Shown here: positions 43,050 through 52,832 of the stretch, one piece after another | How positions within the stretch are numbered: the stretch's first letter is position 1 | How the letters are laid out: each line of letters opens with the position of its first letter | NCBI GenBank assembly: GCA_944472155.2 | Contig: OX235272.1 | Span: forward strand, 13,376,354-13,440,353 | DNA: 64,000 bases | Source: Trichobilharzia szidati | Lineage: Eukaryota > Platyhelminthes > Trematoda > Strigeidida > Schistosomatidae | Reading direction: 5' to 3' | Translations under genes and position numbers: made by a program | Notes under the pieces: model-generated | Database searches by the model: none | Told to the model about the DNA's origin: nothing | The model's input: the letters and a program-made list of their open reading frames with translations, nothing else

Positions 43050-44146
43050 AGTTTGGTGTCAGAAATCAGCCAGTGGTCCAAGGAAAACGGTCTCACCTTA
43101 AACTACTCCAAATGACAAACAGTCACTTTCAAATTTAGGCATATATCCGACCAATAAAAACTGGTTGGCTCTCACGAGGTGTGCAACATATATAGCACTG
43201 AAATAGAAACCAAGTCGGAAATCAAATACTCAGGCGTCATTCTATCTGCTGATCTCTCCTAGTCGTCTCATATCTTGGTGATTTCGAAGAAAAAATTCCG
43301 TCTCACCTTCTACATCAAGAAGTTAAGACGAATGTCTGGTATAAACCAACCCAACACTTACTCCTACAGTTCGTTAACTCTCACATTCTGCCTATTATTC
43401 TCTATTGTTCCCCCTTAGTTTTTCCCGGGCCACCGAAGAAAGACTATAACAACATATTACGCAGGATATTAACGGTTGTCAGCAGGTTAAGCAACGTGCC
43501 ACTTAAGCAGCTTGTTAATATTCTCGTTGACAGGCAGGCACATGGACTCATGTGAAAAATGGGCCAAATCCATTTGATCCAACTTACACCATCCTCTTCA
43601 CTCACAACTCTCCACTTGCATCTATTTCTTCAGGCAAAACCAGAAGCCTATATAGAAAACTATATGCTGGCACCAGCAAGTATAAAAACTCAACCATACC
43701 CTACTTAGCTCGTGTTCTGTGCGATAAAGAAAACATTAGGCGTGACACCTATAATTCATTAAATAGTCAGTTGAACAACTGGACCTCGTCTTTGCATCTC
43801 ATATCATTTACAGGAACAACATTTTCTTTCTTTCTTTTCCTTTTCTCTCTCTCTCTTTTCTTTCTTTCTGTTATGTGGTGCTTTGTTTCTTTCTTCCGAT
43901 TACGCCAGTACATATGATATCACCTACTTTTTTTCTAACACCTTCAAACACTCTGTTCAACTTTAACTTTGCTACTGACATGCCAATATGTTGTTGTCAT
44001 AATGAACTGAGATTTCCTTGATCTATGTAGAATTGTATTTATTGTTAATGTACTAACTGGATGCAATACTGTAGTAAGAATGCTGAGAATTCCATTCTGT
44101 ATCACAAGTACTGTTTTGGAATACAGCAAATTTTTATTATTATTAG
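43050..44146 (+). mobile_element. CR1-A LINE, 3' portion
   Basis: Same coverage as the copy at 2445: SEISQWSKENGL, EIKYSGVILSADL (Leu to Ser), the C-terminal block at 43440-43780 and the 3' end at 44113-44145. The frame 43552-43917 covers the end of the C-terminal block. Confidence 0.8.
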
Positions 44147-44149
44147 AGA

Positions 44150-44478
44150 CCCGTTGAAAACCAAGGAGGGAGTACTCAATAGCTGTTCTGTCCTAGTTTG
44201 ACACACTTCATTAGGAGTATGCGAACCCCGAGATTCGATCACTAGGACCATCAGAGTGTAAGGCAAGCTCGTAGATATTATTCACAGGGCTCATGAATTC
44301 TGTCTTTTAACAATTCGTGAATTTAGTGCGACCACCAGTCACTGTTTCGGAGAGTAGTATTTGTCCTCACACCCGACTTGATGGGCCCCACTGATCAAGA
44401 CTTCTCACTGGGAATGTTGAAAAAACTTTGCCTGCAACCAGTCAATAGCGAGCGAGCATTAGATTAATTTTCAAGGGT
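44150..44478 (-). mobile_element. SINE-1, decayed copy
   Basis: Minus strand box B remnant (GATCGAATCTCGGGG at 44230-44246), tail and 5' region recognisable (TTCTCACTGGGA, CAGTCAATAGCGAGCGAGCATTAG). The hammerhead region at 44170-44215 is too changed to fold. Confidence 0.6.
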
Positions 44479-44614
44479 CAGTTTATGCGTCTACAAAATA
44501 ACATACTCAGTCACCTTGAAAATCAACCAAACAGCAACTCCTCTGTATAACTTGTGAACCTTTCATTTTAAAAGATGGTGTTCCCCCCCCCTCAAAAAGA
44601 GCAATAAAATTTTT

Positions 44615-44935
44615 TTTCAGTAGAATGATTTGTTGGAGGATTTCATAATGAGCTGACATCTGTTAGAGAACCATTGGAAAACCAACAGGGACTACTGGAT
44701 AGCTGTTTCTGTCGTCCTAGTTTGGGACTCTTCATCAGTATGCACCTGCCGCCAGAGTTCGAACCCAGGATCTTCTGGTTACGAGGCGAGCTTGTGAACC
44801 ACTCAGCCACTGGGACTCGATCCAATCGCTAGCCCATGAATTCTGGCTTCTGCCAATTGACGATGTAGCGTGACCACTAGCCAATGTCTTCTTCAAATAT
44901 TTGTCCTACAACTATTTGTCCCTACAAACTAATAC
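44615..44935 (-). mobile_element. SINE-1 copy
   Basis: Minus strand from the tRNA head (GTGGCTGAGTGGTTCACAAGC, box A-like, near 44790-44812; box B GGGTTCGAACTC near 44756-44768) to the tail at 44625. The hammerhead region is at 44693-44740. Confidence 0.72.
44693..44740 (-). ncRNA. Hammerhead-like motif in SINE-1, degraded
   Basis: Stem I UACUG/CAGUA, core AUGAAGA (C3 changed), stem II GUCC/GGAC followed by an insertion GACA before GAAA, and cleavage triplet AUC in place of GUC. Unlikely to be active. Confidence 0.5.
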
Positions 44936-45127
44936 TTGAGAAAGGCTTGTATTCTTTTATTAGCATGGGAATTTTGATAAGAGAATATCTATGAGGAAAG
45001 CACAGCAAAAATCAGGATGGCTTCATTGCATATCCCCGCTATGATGGCTTACTGACAAGTTTTATGTGTGTGTTTTTTACATGCTTTTTAATGAAATTTT
45101 GCACATTTTACCGGTAGCATTATATTC

Positions 45128-45436
45128 TTGAACTGCGTTACGTCATCTGAATTGATATCAACCTGTGGTGTCCGTCAAGGATGTCCACTTTCCCCATTTC
45201 TGTTTAACTTCATCATAGATATGCTAATGGAAGTATCCTTAACTGAACTTAACGACTTAGGAATCGACTTGTTACCAGGGAATAGTCTTATAGACTTAGA
45301 ATACGCAGACGACATAGTCCTGTTAGGGGAGGACGCTGACAAAATGCAGACTCTTCTGAACACCTTGAGCAACAATCTTCGTATGTTTGGCATGCGATTC
45401 GCCCCTGTAAAATGTAAGATGCTGCTACAGGAATGA
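45128..45436 (+). pseudogene. RTE-3 RT palm with intact YADD
   Basis: 102-residue frame. GVRQGCPLSPFLFNFIIDML at residues 15-34 is motif B and EYADDIVLLGEDADKMQTLL near 57-76 is motif C. FGMRFAPVKCKMLLQE near the end is the block after the palm, also seen in RTE-2. Ends in TGA at 45434-45436. Motif A is not in this copy. Confidence 0.78.
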
Positions 45437-45471
45437 CTGGACTACGTCAACTCCTAGCTTAGTGATAGGGA

Positions 45472-45771
45472 GTGAGTGAAGTGATAGAACATGTTGACCA
45501 CTTCACCTATTTGGGAAGTTGTATCAGCACTAACGGACTGATTGGTGACGAAATCTCAGCACGAATCCAAAAAGCTCGGGCTGCTTTCGCTAACTTACAC
45601 CGTCTCTGGCGTAGGCGTGACATCCGGCTATCAACCAAGGGACGTGTATACTGCTCAGCAGTTCGCTCCGTCCTTCTCTATGGCGGTGAGACGTGGCCAT
45701 TGAGAGCGGAAGACATGAAGACCACAGATGTTTACGATCTCTCTCTCGCGTCAGGTGGTATAATAAGGTAA
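45472..45771 (+). pseudogene. RTE-3 C-terminal fragment
   Basis: 99-residue frame with VIEHVDHFTYLGSCISTNGL, RIQKARAAFANLHRLWRRRD and RSVLLYGGETWPLRAEDMKT. Continues after a frame break in 45693-45914 (RVRWYNKVSNVDVRRRVLGK, LRWLRHMLRMPNHRL). Confidence 0.72.
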
Positions 45772-46339
45772 GTAATGTTGACGTTAGGCGTAGAGTGTTG
45801 GGCAAAGAGGGAAAATCAATCGACGAGGTTATAAAGTTAGATAGATTGAGATGGCTACGTCACATGCTGCGCATGCCTAACCATCGCCTCCCCCACCCCG
45901 ACGGGCATTACTAGCTGATATAGGTGCAGGTCGGAAAAGAGTAAGTGGTGGCCAAACAAAAACATCGATGACATCAATCAATCCATGAAATCCTTCTTTG
46001 ACAGTTAAACTGAGTCAAGTCAGGTAGGGAGATGCAGACTTCCGGGTTGGTTGGGACTCAAAGAACCAATCTATGGCTGGAGACAGACAATAGGTGACAT
46101 GGCTCAAAATCGTTGTCAATGGCTTACAAAGATCTATTCAGTCTCTGTAATCTTCAGTCTCATATTCCTTTCTACCATTACTCATTCTGTTTCACTCTTA
46201 TACTTGTCAAAACTCTATTGATTCTCTTCACTCATTTTCTTGTCTACCTTTGTGTGGTATTTGGAACGTGGGAACTCGAACTGCTGCACTTGGGTGCCAA
46301 GTTCTATGTTGAATCCAGCCAGCCAGCCAGCGTTACACA

Positions 46340-46800
46340 TTTGCTGCACTTTTATCATAAAATATCACTCGACATACTGATATCTGCTCAAATGCGATAG
46401 ATTAAAGGAGGCAGTAAATTCAAAAGTTAAACGTCTGTTTTCGGATTTCCATGAAATCATTCTCGAATTTTTGGTCTTTTTTTTATTGAAACGCCCTAAT
46501 ACCACCGGATAAAGTAAGTGAAGCTAATTCGAGAGAAAGGGATATCCCATTTATATCGCCCCCAAAAATTACATTTGATGAGAATCTAATTGATTGACAA
46601 GATTACTCTCAATATTTAACTCGATAAATTGCGTTTAAATAAACTGATTTTAATTTTCTGTTACTCAATTATTATTGCTCCCTTGAGTCATCAATAGAAA
46701 ATAAGCCTTCAGTAGTACATTTTCATTTCACTGTCTTTTCTACTGTCTTTTTCAACTGGTTCCATAATTAAAGGTTAACAGGTGGATGGTGACTAGCACT
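46340..46800. other. No feature recognised
   Basis: AT-rich spacer after RTE-3; no frame or repeat supported. Confidence 0.3.
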
Positions 46801-46807
46801 GGAATCC

Positions 46808-47000
46808 ATGTGCGTTGGTTGCACAGCGGTGAGGACTCTCACCGACCAAGCACATGGTCCGGGATTCGATCCCCTGCCGATGCACACCTGATATCAATCA
46901 ATGGCTAGCCAGCAAAATTTCGGCTAACGGTATCACATGCGAGAAATTCCATAAATGTACCAAAAATACGGTGAGGAGTCAAGCTATAATCAAAAAAATT
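46808..47000 (+). mobile_element. SINE-2, tRNA-derived
   Basis: Box A-like TTGCACAGCGGTGAGG at 46820-46835 and box B-like GGGATTCGATCCCC at 46860-46873, then a body ending in an A-rich stretch (CAAAAAAATTA). Shares the GATTCGATC...CCGATGCAC phrase with 12953. Confidence 0.65.
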
Positions 47001-47237
47001 ATTTGGGACCCGTCATGATTGCCCATTAGAGTTTTCATTTTGTCCTTGCAGGATCTCGCCTGGAGTTTACTAGTAGTCGGTCATAGGCCCAGAAAAAAGT
47101 GGAAGGTTTAGGAGTTAAGGTAATCATTCTACTATGGAAAATCAATCCAGTCACTCAAAAACCTTCAAACCACAGAAAATGTATTTAAAAAGATTGACTT
47201 TCTGCTAATTCCTACCAAAAAGATTAATGGTGATGCA

Positions 47238-47345
47238 ATATTATTATTCCCTTGAGTTCCAAGTGGAACATAGGGCTTCAACAACACATCACCACTTTGT
47301 CCTATCTTCTCCCGTCCTCTTCAGCTGGCTAGCGCAACGATTATC
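47238..47345 (-). mobile_element. RTE-1 3' end, left part of a copy split by PLE-B
   Basis: TTATTATTCCCTTGAGTTCCAAGTGGAACATAGGGCTTCAAC is the reversed a-type terminus. The copy continues at 48088 after the PLE-B insertion. Confidence 0.7.
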
Positions 47346-47371
47346 CACAATCTATAAAACACACAATAATC

Positions 47372-47413
47372 GAGCAAAGAATATTCTTTTCGATAAATTC
47401 CTCTTCCAGGCTC
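47372..47413 (-). ncRNA. Hammerhead-like motif, PLE-B type (left arm)
   Basis: Stem I GAGC/GCUC, core CUGGAAGA, GAAA, stem III AAGAAUAUUCUU, U. Identical in form to 47998-48039. Confidence 0.55.
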
Positions 47414-47549
47414 TACAATTACATATGCATGTTTATATACACAGAATATTCTAGATTAGTAGTTAATAACAATATTAACATTTCCTTAAATAATATCGAC
47501 TTATAAAGTATGGTCAATGCTATTGCAGTTCATTAAAGATGCTTAAATT

Positions 47550-47550
<1 letters not shown>

Positions 47551-47585
<35 letters not shown>
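47551..47585 (+). repeat. (TAA)n microsatellite
   Basis: About a dozen TAA/AAT units within the PLE-B 3' untranslated region. The sister copy has a shorter ATT run at 22999-23016, so the tract is part of the element and has grown here. Confidence 0.9.
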
Positions 47586-47587
<2 letters not shown>

Positions 47588-47699
47588 GATATAATAGCGA
47601 ATAGAATATCAACTAAAATTAGTGAAATTCCACAAAAATTCCGGACTATTCAAACCTGGACGGCCAAGATAATGATAATGACTGAACTAACTTGTTTTG

Positions 47700-47901
47700 G
47701 GTGCATAAATTAGGCTTGTTAATATGGATCCCCACAGTCAGCCTCAGCAATGTTTAGTAGTCGAACTCTTAAAGCGAAATTGAGATTCGTAGGTATGCCG
47801 TAAATGACCCTGAAAGCATGATTAACGTCAATCTTGTATTCTGTCTCCACAAGATGAGCCAGAATAGCATCTTTAATGAACTGTAATTGCATTGTGATCA
47901 T
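47700..47901 (-). pseudogene. PLE-B C-terminal remnant
   Basis: Minus frame with IKDAILAHLVETEYKIDVNH, FRVIYGIPTNLNFALRVRLL and NIAEAD, matching the end of the PLE-B GIY-YIG protein (compare EHILNTGHSICKEKSFKVIY in the 14-kb copy). The YIG motif is not present. Confidence 0.6.
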
Positions 47902-47997
47902 ACTTTACAAATCGATATTATTTTTTAAAAAACGCTAATATTGGTATTAACTACTAATCTAGAATATTCTGTGTATATAAACATATATATAATTGTA

Positions 47998-48039
47998 GAG
48001 CCTGGAAGAGGAATTTATCGAAAAGAATATTCTTTGCTC
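47998..48039 (+). ncRNA. Hammerhead-like motif, PLE-B type (right arm)
   Basis: Stem I GAGC/GCUC; core CUGGAAGA; GAAA; stem III AAGAA-UA-UUCUU; U at the predicted cleavage position. Antisense to the coding remnant of this copy. Confidence 0.55.
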
Positions 48040-48087
48040 GATTACTTTGTGTTTTATAGATGTCTGAATGAATATTTTTGCTATATC

Positions 48088-48350
48088 GACAATCTCTCAT
48101 CTCTTCCTCACACGATCTCCTCCATGTCACCCTCGCACTGACGACCCACTCTTCGCTTCCCACTGGGTTTCCTTTCAACGGCCTGGCGCTCAATGTCATT
48201 CGGCGGCCTCTCAATGTGTACGCCCAACCACTCTATCTCCAGTTTCTCCTACAAATTTGTTGAACGATCTGCTACTGGTTGGTTTCTTGTTGCTCATTCT
48301 TTCTGGACATCTGATCGTCAGTATGTAACCAGAGTAGCTGTTGATGAAAA
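48088..48350 (-). mobile_element. RTE-1, right part of the copy split by PLE-B
   Basis: Resumes at CTCTTCCTCACACGATCTCCTCC, the phrase that in an unbroken copy (20878 on) lies ~70 bp inside the 3' end, and runs to GTTGATGAAAAGCTGC. Confidence 0.7.
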
Positions 48351-48351
48351 G

Positions 48352-49332
48352 CTGCAAACTTTAGGAATAGGAAACAGCAAAAGGTTGCTGCAGGATTGAA
48401 CTTCACCGACCCCTAGATTAGAAATAGGAAGTGAAGTGGTAGAGCACGTTGAACGCTTCACTTACTTAGGAAATACCATCAGCCAGCCCCAACGGGTTGA
48501 TCTCCAACGAAATCTCAGTACGAATACAGAGGGCTAGTTTCGGATATGCCAGTTTACGCCATCTCTGGCTTAGTAGACGTGATATCCGACTGGCTATCGA
48601 CCAAAGGGCGTGTGTACTGCTCATCAGTCCACTCCGTCCTCCTTTATGTCTGGCTGTGAGACCTGGCCATTGACAGCAGAAGAGATGGAAAGATTAGATG
48701 TCTTCGATCATAGGTGTCTGTGTTCTATCTCCCGTGTGAAGTGGTATAATAAGGTGAGCAATACTGAGGTTGGGCGTCGAGTGCTAGGTAGGTGAGAGGG
48801 GAAATCAGTTGACGAAACTGTGAAATTACATCGAATGAGATGGTTAGGATATGTGCTACGTATGCCTAGTCATCGCCTTCCTTGACAATGGGCAATGTTA
48901 GCTGATATAGGGTCAGGCTGGAAAAGAGCTAGCGGCGGTCAAACCAAAACATGGCTTCACTAGTCAATGAAATCTACAACAGATAGTCTAAGCCAGCCAC
49001 GTAGGAAGGTGTAGACTGGCTTCCTGACTGGTTGGGGTCCTCGGGACGGTAAAAACCAATGGTTGGAAACAATTGGTGACATGGCTAGCTCAAAATCGTT
49101 GTCAATGGTTGGCGAAGATGCATCCACTCCTTGTGACTTATGATTTCCAATAAAACTGTTTTGTTCTTCGTTATTACTATTCCTTTGTTTCACACCTCTG
49201 TTTACTGTCTCTAATATGCATTTCATCTACTTTCTTCTCTTGCTTTGTGTGCTACAAGGAGGGAGTGTGGTGACTTGAACAGCCGCACATATGTGCAAAG
49301 TTCTATGTTGAAAACCGACCGACCGACCGGCT
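48352..49332 (+). mobile_element. RTE-3 LINE, C-terminal region and 3' end
   Basis: Starts after the palm (EVVEHVERFTYLGNTIS at about 48433-48483), then CETWPLTAEEMERLDVFDHR and KWYNKVSNTEVGRRVLGR (48610-48795), GYVLRMPSHRLP, GWKRASGGQTKTW and the 3' untranslated region. Stops near 48515 and 48790 break it. Confidence 0.78.
48610..48795 (+). pseudogene. RTE-3 C-terminal fragment
   Basis: 61-residue frame: CETWPLTAEEMERLDVFDHR, then CSISRVKWYNKVSNTEVGRR. Corresponds to 45670-45800 of the longer RTE-3 copy. Start Met internal to the element. Confidence 0.65.
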
Positions 49333-49334
49333 GC

Positions 49335-49785
49335 TAAAATGATGAACACTGTACTCATTTCAGAGTATGAATGCTTGACTTGAAGTGTTCTCCATTCGGC
49401 ATTCTACTCACTTCACAGCGTGTGTGTGATCATTACAGCTTGAACATAAATATCAGAGATATCTGGTGCTAAGATGTACACAAAGTTATTTGCAGGATAG
49501 TATACGAGAAATTACACTTCAACTTACTACTGTAATAACAGCCCATCAGTCACAAATAAATGTATTCCACAAGGTTCTCATCTTAATAAAAATGATAATC
49601 AAAACTTTATTTCAGACAGTATGTGAATATTCAGAACAGCGTATTTATCTCCAAATTAGTTCTACTTCATACAGGATTTAAATGTAAAGTAAAAAACCTG
49701 AGGTATATCAAGTGATGTGGTGTTGCTGCATATGAAGTGAAAACCAATTTTTTATATTTTGTCCTTATTTCATTCAAGAACTGCA
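49335..49785. other. No feature recognised
   Basis: Unique-looking AT-rich sequence upstream of PLE-B. Confidence 0.3.
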
Positions 49786-49799
49786 CAGTGTTTAGTTGA

Positions 49800-50321
49800 A
49801 TGATAATATTTCTGCTTAATCTAGAATTCAGAGGTGATATTGAAGCAGAAATCCTTCACGAACGCCTCTCCAAATCGCTGAGGAAAACATACTTCACCGC
49901 AAGCCTACGACTGACGTTTTCATGCAAGAAACTGTTCAACCAAAACGCGAAAGACAAGCTGTCGCATTGGGCCACCTCAACGTACATATACCAGTTTACT
50001 TGCTCTTGTGGAACTGAGTACATCGGCCGTACCATGCGCCAATTTGGAAAACGCGATCGTGAACACTACCCAGCCTGGCTAGTAAAAGGAGAGCAAAAAC
50101 GTGTGTGCAGTTCAGTGACAGAACATCTGGTCAACTCAGGACATTCAGCACCTTTCGAAAAGTCCTTCAAAGTAATATACAAGATTCAATCAAACCTATC
50201 AAAGGGAGTGAAATCAAGACATCTGGGCATAGCTGAGGCGTTACCTATCCAAAAACTCAAACCCACCCTTTGTATCCAAAAGAAATACGTCCAACCCCTG
50301 TCCCTGCCATGGCCATCGTAA
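49800..50321 (+). pseudogene. PLE-B GIY-YIG nuclease, open frame
   Basis: 173 residues without a stop. FRGDIEAEILHERLSKSLRK at 10-29, LRKTYFTASLRLTFSCKKLF near 27-46, YIYQFTCSCGTEYIGRTMRQ near 63-82 (CxC plus intact YIG and the Arg two residues later), GKRDREHYPAWLVKGEQKRV, then TEHLVNSGHSAPFEKSFKVI and the end LCIQKKYVQPLSLPWPS. The GIY-YIG fold cuts DNA with a YIG Tyr, an Arg and a Glu; the Tyr and Arg are visible. The RT is missing, so this is not an active element. Start Met is probably internal. Confidence 0.78.
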
Positions 50322-50742
50322 ACAGGTAAATTTTTTAATAATGACCATCCCATCGCCTTTCTTATCTAAACTTCCTGCTTATTCATGTTATTTTAAGTTT
50401 TCTTAATCCCTGTCTACACTACCATATTTTCATATCCACACTACCTGTTTATTTTGTCATTTTACTATTTCTACATATTTAATCCCTGATTGCATAAACA
50501 ATTATTCATCACATTAGTTTTTTATCCAAACATGCTGTATATTTTGTTATTTCTACATTTCTAACCCCCAATTGCACAATGTTAATCTTCTTAGTTATTA
50601 TAATGCTACTTTGTTTGAGTTTTACCCATCCCCCTGTTTATTATGGAATTCTAGTTCCTAATTGTAAATTTTATTAATTTAACCCCTAACCAGAAATTAT
50701 TCTGGAACTTTCCTATCCATTTGATATAAATACACGAATGTA

Positions 50743-50786
50743 CAGCCTAGATGATGACTTCGTCGAAAAGAAAATTTTCTTCGCTG
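50743..50786 (+). ncRNA. Hammerhead-like motif, PLE-B type, best copy
   Basis: Stem I CAGC/GCUG; core CUAGAUGA, which is CUGAUGA with one extra A after CU; stem II GAC-UUC-GUC; GAAA; stem III AAGAAAAUUUUCUU; C at the cleavage position. Lies about 420 nt after the stop codon, like the others. Confidence 0.6.
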
Positions 50787-50857
50787 CAACTGTCTTTTTA
50801 TTCCTTATGATCAAATGTGTATATTCCGTAATTAAATATGTGCACAACCTAATGTCA

Positions 50858-51035
50858 GCGGCACAGCGGTAGACTACTCACTGGCCACCCGTGTCGATCA
50901 ACTCCTTTACCTCGATAAGCCAGTAGTAAGACTTGTGGAGAGGGAAGGTTGGGCGTGAGGCCAGCAACCATTTACAAGTGTCTAGCTTGAAGTCCTATGG
51001 TCCACTGGGAACGTAAAGGAATAAATAAAAAACGA
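50858..51035 (+). mobile_element. SINE-2 copy, box B decayed
   Basis: Head GTCAGCGGCACAGCGGTAG at 50858-50876, then a body with GAAGGTTGGGCGTGAGGCCAGCAACC (compare 13067 on) and the end GTCCACTGGGAACGTAAAGG followed by A-rich sequence. Box B at about 50902-50915 is lost. Confidence 0.6.
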
Positions 51036-51339
51036 GCTAATGTAGGGATCACTTGATATATAACTACACGAATAAAGAAGCAATAAGAAATGAAGAGAAT
51101 TTCAAGCATTTTGATGGATGGAAATTCTGGCAGTCACGTGTTTTAAGCAGGCCGCCAAACGTGAAAAAATAGACTTTAAGTCTTTCAGAGTGATGGATAT
51201 ACATTAATCGCTCTTTAGAATGAAGTTAACCATAACTAATTCGAGAATTGTAGTGATAGTTAAGCCAGAAGAAAGTCAGTACTGGTTCTAGTCCTCCTGA
51301 GACCCAAGTTTTCACTTCAACTTCAGTCATCATGTATCA

Positions 51340-51605
51340 CATCGGCGAGTAGTCCACCAACTACTACGCAGGTGGTCTCGATTCGATTCCCGGATAACTC
51401 ACTGATAAATCCTGCCTAATTTACTAACCGAAAGCGGGTCCAGGAAAGGGGGAAGGCTGGATGTGGCTCTAGCAACCCGACCCCGTAAGAACAACACCAC
51501 TACTACAGGAAAGTCACCTGGAATGCAAAGAGGTGAGAGAAAGACCGTATTCTATCAGCCTAAAACTACTATGCTAAATAGTCCCTCCAGCAGTATTGGA
51601 AGTGG
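51340..51605 (+). mobile_element. SINE-2-like element, diverged
   Basis: Box B-like GATTCGATTCCCGG at 51380-51393 and a body with GGAAGGCTGGATGTGGCTCTAGCAACCCGAC that parallels SINE-2 (AAGGTTAGGCATGAGTCTAGCAGCCCC). Box A is weak. Confidence 0.5.
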
Positions 51606-51609
51606 AAAC

Positions 51610-52380
51610 CAAATAAACTAACTGTAACAGAACGACTGTTTGTAAGATCCCCCCTGCCAAACGATCTATTTACAATACTGACAATTATTTAGATATTTCA
51701 ACTAACTTCGTAATTATTTCCCTCTTTTCTCCTAGATTTTCTATCTTTGTTTTGACGTTTGCATGTCAACTGTTCATTTAGTCTCTATTATTCGTCTTTG
51801 TTATCATGTAATCTCTAATTCAAATGCCTATCTTTGGGGTTGTATGATGGTGTGTCATTTAACGATTGTGATTTTGTTTCAATGAAGTCAAGGTATGTAG
51901 AGGCAATTTTGACATTGGACTGTCTGCAAGAGGTGTGTAGTGCGTGATACTTGCTGATATAGCTTCTTTAACGCCACCTTGTTGGCGATATTCTTCTTCA
52001 TTCCCGGTACTTATTTTGTAACTGAGAAACTAATGGATCTGTATAGGTGTTAAATACCACAGACTTTTTATCGTAAATAACTGTCTTTTTTCTGTCGTTG
52101 GGACACTTTGGAACCACGTGTAACTCAGGAAATTTTAGCTTAGCTATACAGCAGAACGCGAAGATTGATTTCTAATGTCCAGAACACAACTCATCGGTTT
52201 TTTAACTGTTTGCAGGAGTCTTTACTCGGTCAGGAGTTACAAATAAGTTTTGATGGAGCAATGCCTGAATATATAATCATCATGTGCAATTTTATGCCGA
52301 TTTCTAAGTTGACATTATCTGATTAATTTCTGTGTAAATTTCATCAAGGAACCAACGATTGTAGGCTAGAAATCATTAGA
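51610..52380. other. No gene recognised
   Basis: About 770 bases of apparently unique DNA. No supported frame, RNA gene or repeat. Confidence 0.35.
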
Positions 52381-52389
52381 AAACCGAAG

Positions 52390-52520
52390 GCAATGGACAG
52401 ATGTTTCGTTCTGGCGGAAAAAATTTCAGACGTGGGCTCATATGGCCCTCCCTACCAGGGGATGGACGCATCAACCTTAGGTTATGAGGTGATCACCTTC
52501 GACATTCAGTCATTTCACAG
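52390..52520 (-). mobile_element. SINE-1-like scrap
   Basis: GGACAGATGTTTCGTTCTGGCGG at 52396-52418 resembles the hammerhead region of SINE-1 on the minus strand, but the rest has diverged. Confidence 0.35.
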
Positions 52521-52564
52521 TCGGCTAGAAGAAGGACTAGAGTCTAATGGAAAATTCTTCTAAG

Positions 52565-52832
52565 ATAATTTCCAATTTGGCTATAGGATTTCATCATGAG
52601 CTGACATTGGTTAGAGAACCACTGGAAAGCCTGGAAGTACTGGACAGATGTTTCGTCAGTCCAGTTTGGGACTCTTCAGCAGTACATACCCACCGGGGTT
52701 CGAACCCAGGACCTTCCTGTTACAAGGCGAGCTCGTATACCATTAAGCCACTAGGACCCGACCCAATGGCCCATGAATTCTAACTTCTGCCAATTCACTA
52801 TATAGTACAACCGCTGGTCATGAGCAGTAGGG
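52565..52832 (-). mobile_element. SINE-1, left member of head-to-head pair
   Basis: Minus strand: tRNA head (box A near 52740-52757, box B GGGTTCGAACCCC at 52696-52708), hammerhead at 52637-52685 and tail to 52565. It faces a plus-strand SINE-1 that begins at about 52833. Confidence 0.8.
52637..52685 (-). ncRNA. Hammerhead motif in SINE-1, canonical core
   Basis: The only SINE-1 copy here with the full core: stem I GUACUG/CAGUAC (6 bp), CUGAAGA (fits CUGANGA), stem II GUCC/GGAC followed by UGAC or alternatively GUC/GAC, GAAA, two-pair stem III AC/GU with AUCU loop, GUC as the cleavage triplet. The unusual length of stem II is the only irregularity. Confidence 0.68.

Larger units (their letters stand above)
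45120..46335 (+). mobile_element. RTE-3 LINE, RT motif B to 3' end
   Basis: About 1.2 kb: motif B (TCGVRQGCPLSPFLFNFIID at 45163-45222), motif C (LEYADDIVLLGED at 45295-45333), the YLGSCISTNGLIGDEISARI block, the LLYGGETWPLRAED block, the LRHMLRMPNHRLPHPD block and the untranslated 3' end. Frame breaks at 45436 and 45750 stop it from coding. Most informative RTE-3 copy. Confidence 0.82.
47346..48088 (-). mobile_element. PLE-B copy flanked by ~190-bp inverted termini
   Basis: Left arm 47346-47550 (ribozyme motif on the minus strand at 47372-47413) and right arm 47865-48088 (motif on the plus strand at 47998-48039). Between them are a microsatellite (47551-47585) and a minus-strand remnant of the GIY-YIG C-terminal region (47700-47900). 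It sits within an RTE-1 copy. Confidence 0.75.
49790..50795 (+). mobile_element. PLE-B, 5'-truncated, best-preserved copy
   Basis: GIY-YIG coding region in one frame, then 3' untranslated region with repeated TTTAATCCCTGATTGCA-like phrases (50490, 50560), and a terminus with the best PLE-B hammerhead-like motif (50743-50786). Confidence 0.8.

Noticed and set aside
47551..47585. CRISPR-like or satellite array
   Set aside because: Simple TAA microsatellite without spacers, present in shorter form in the sister element.
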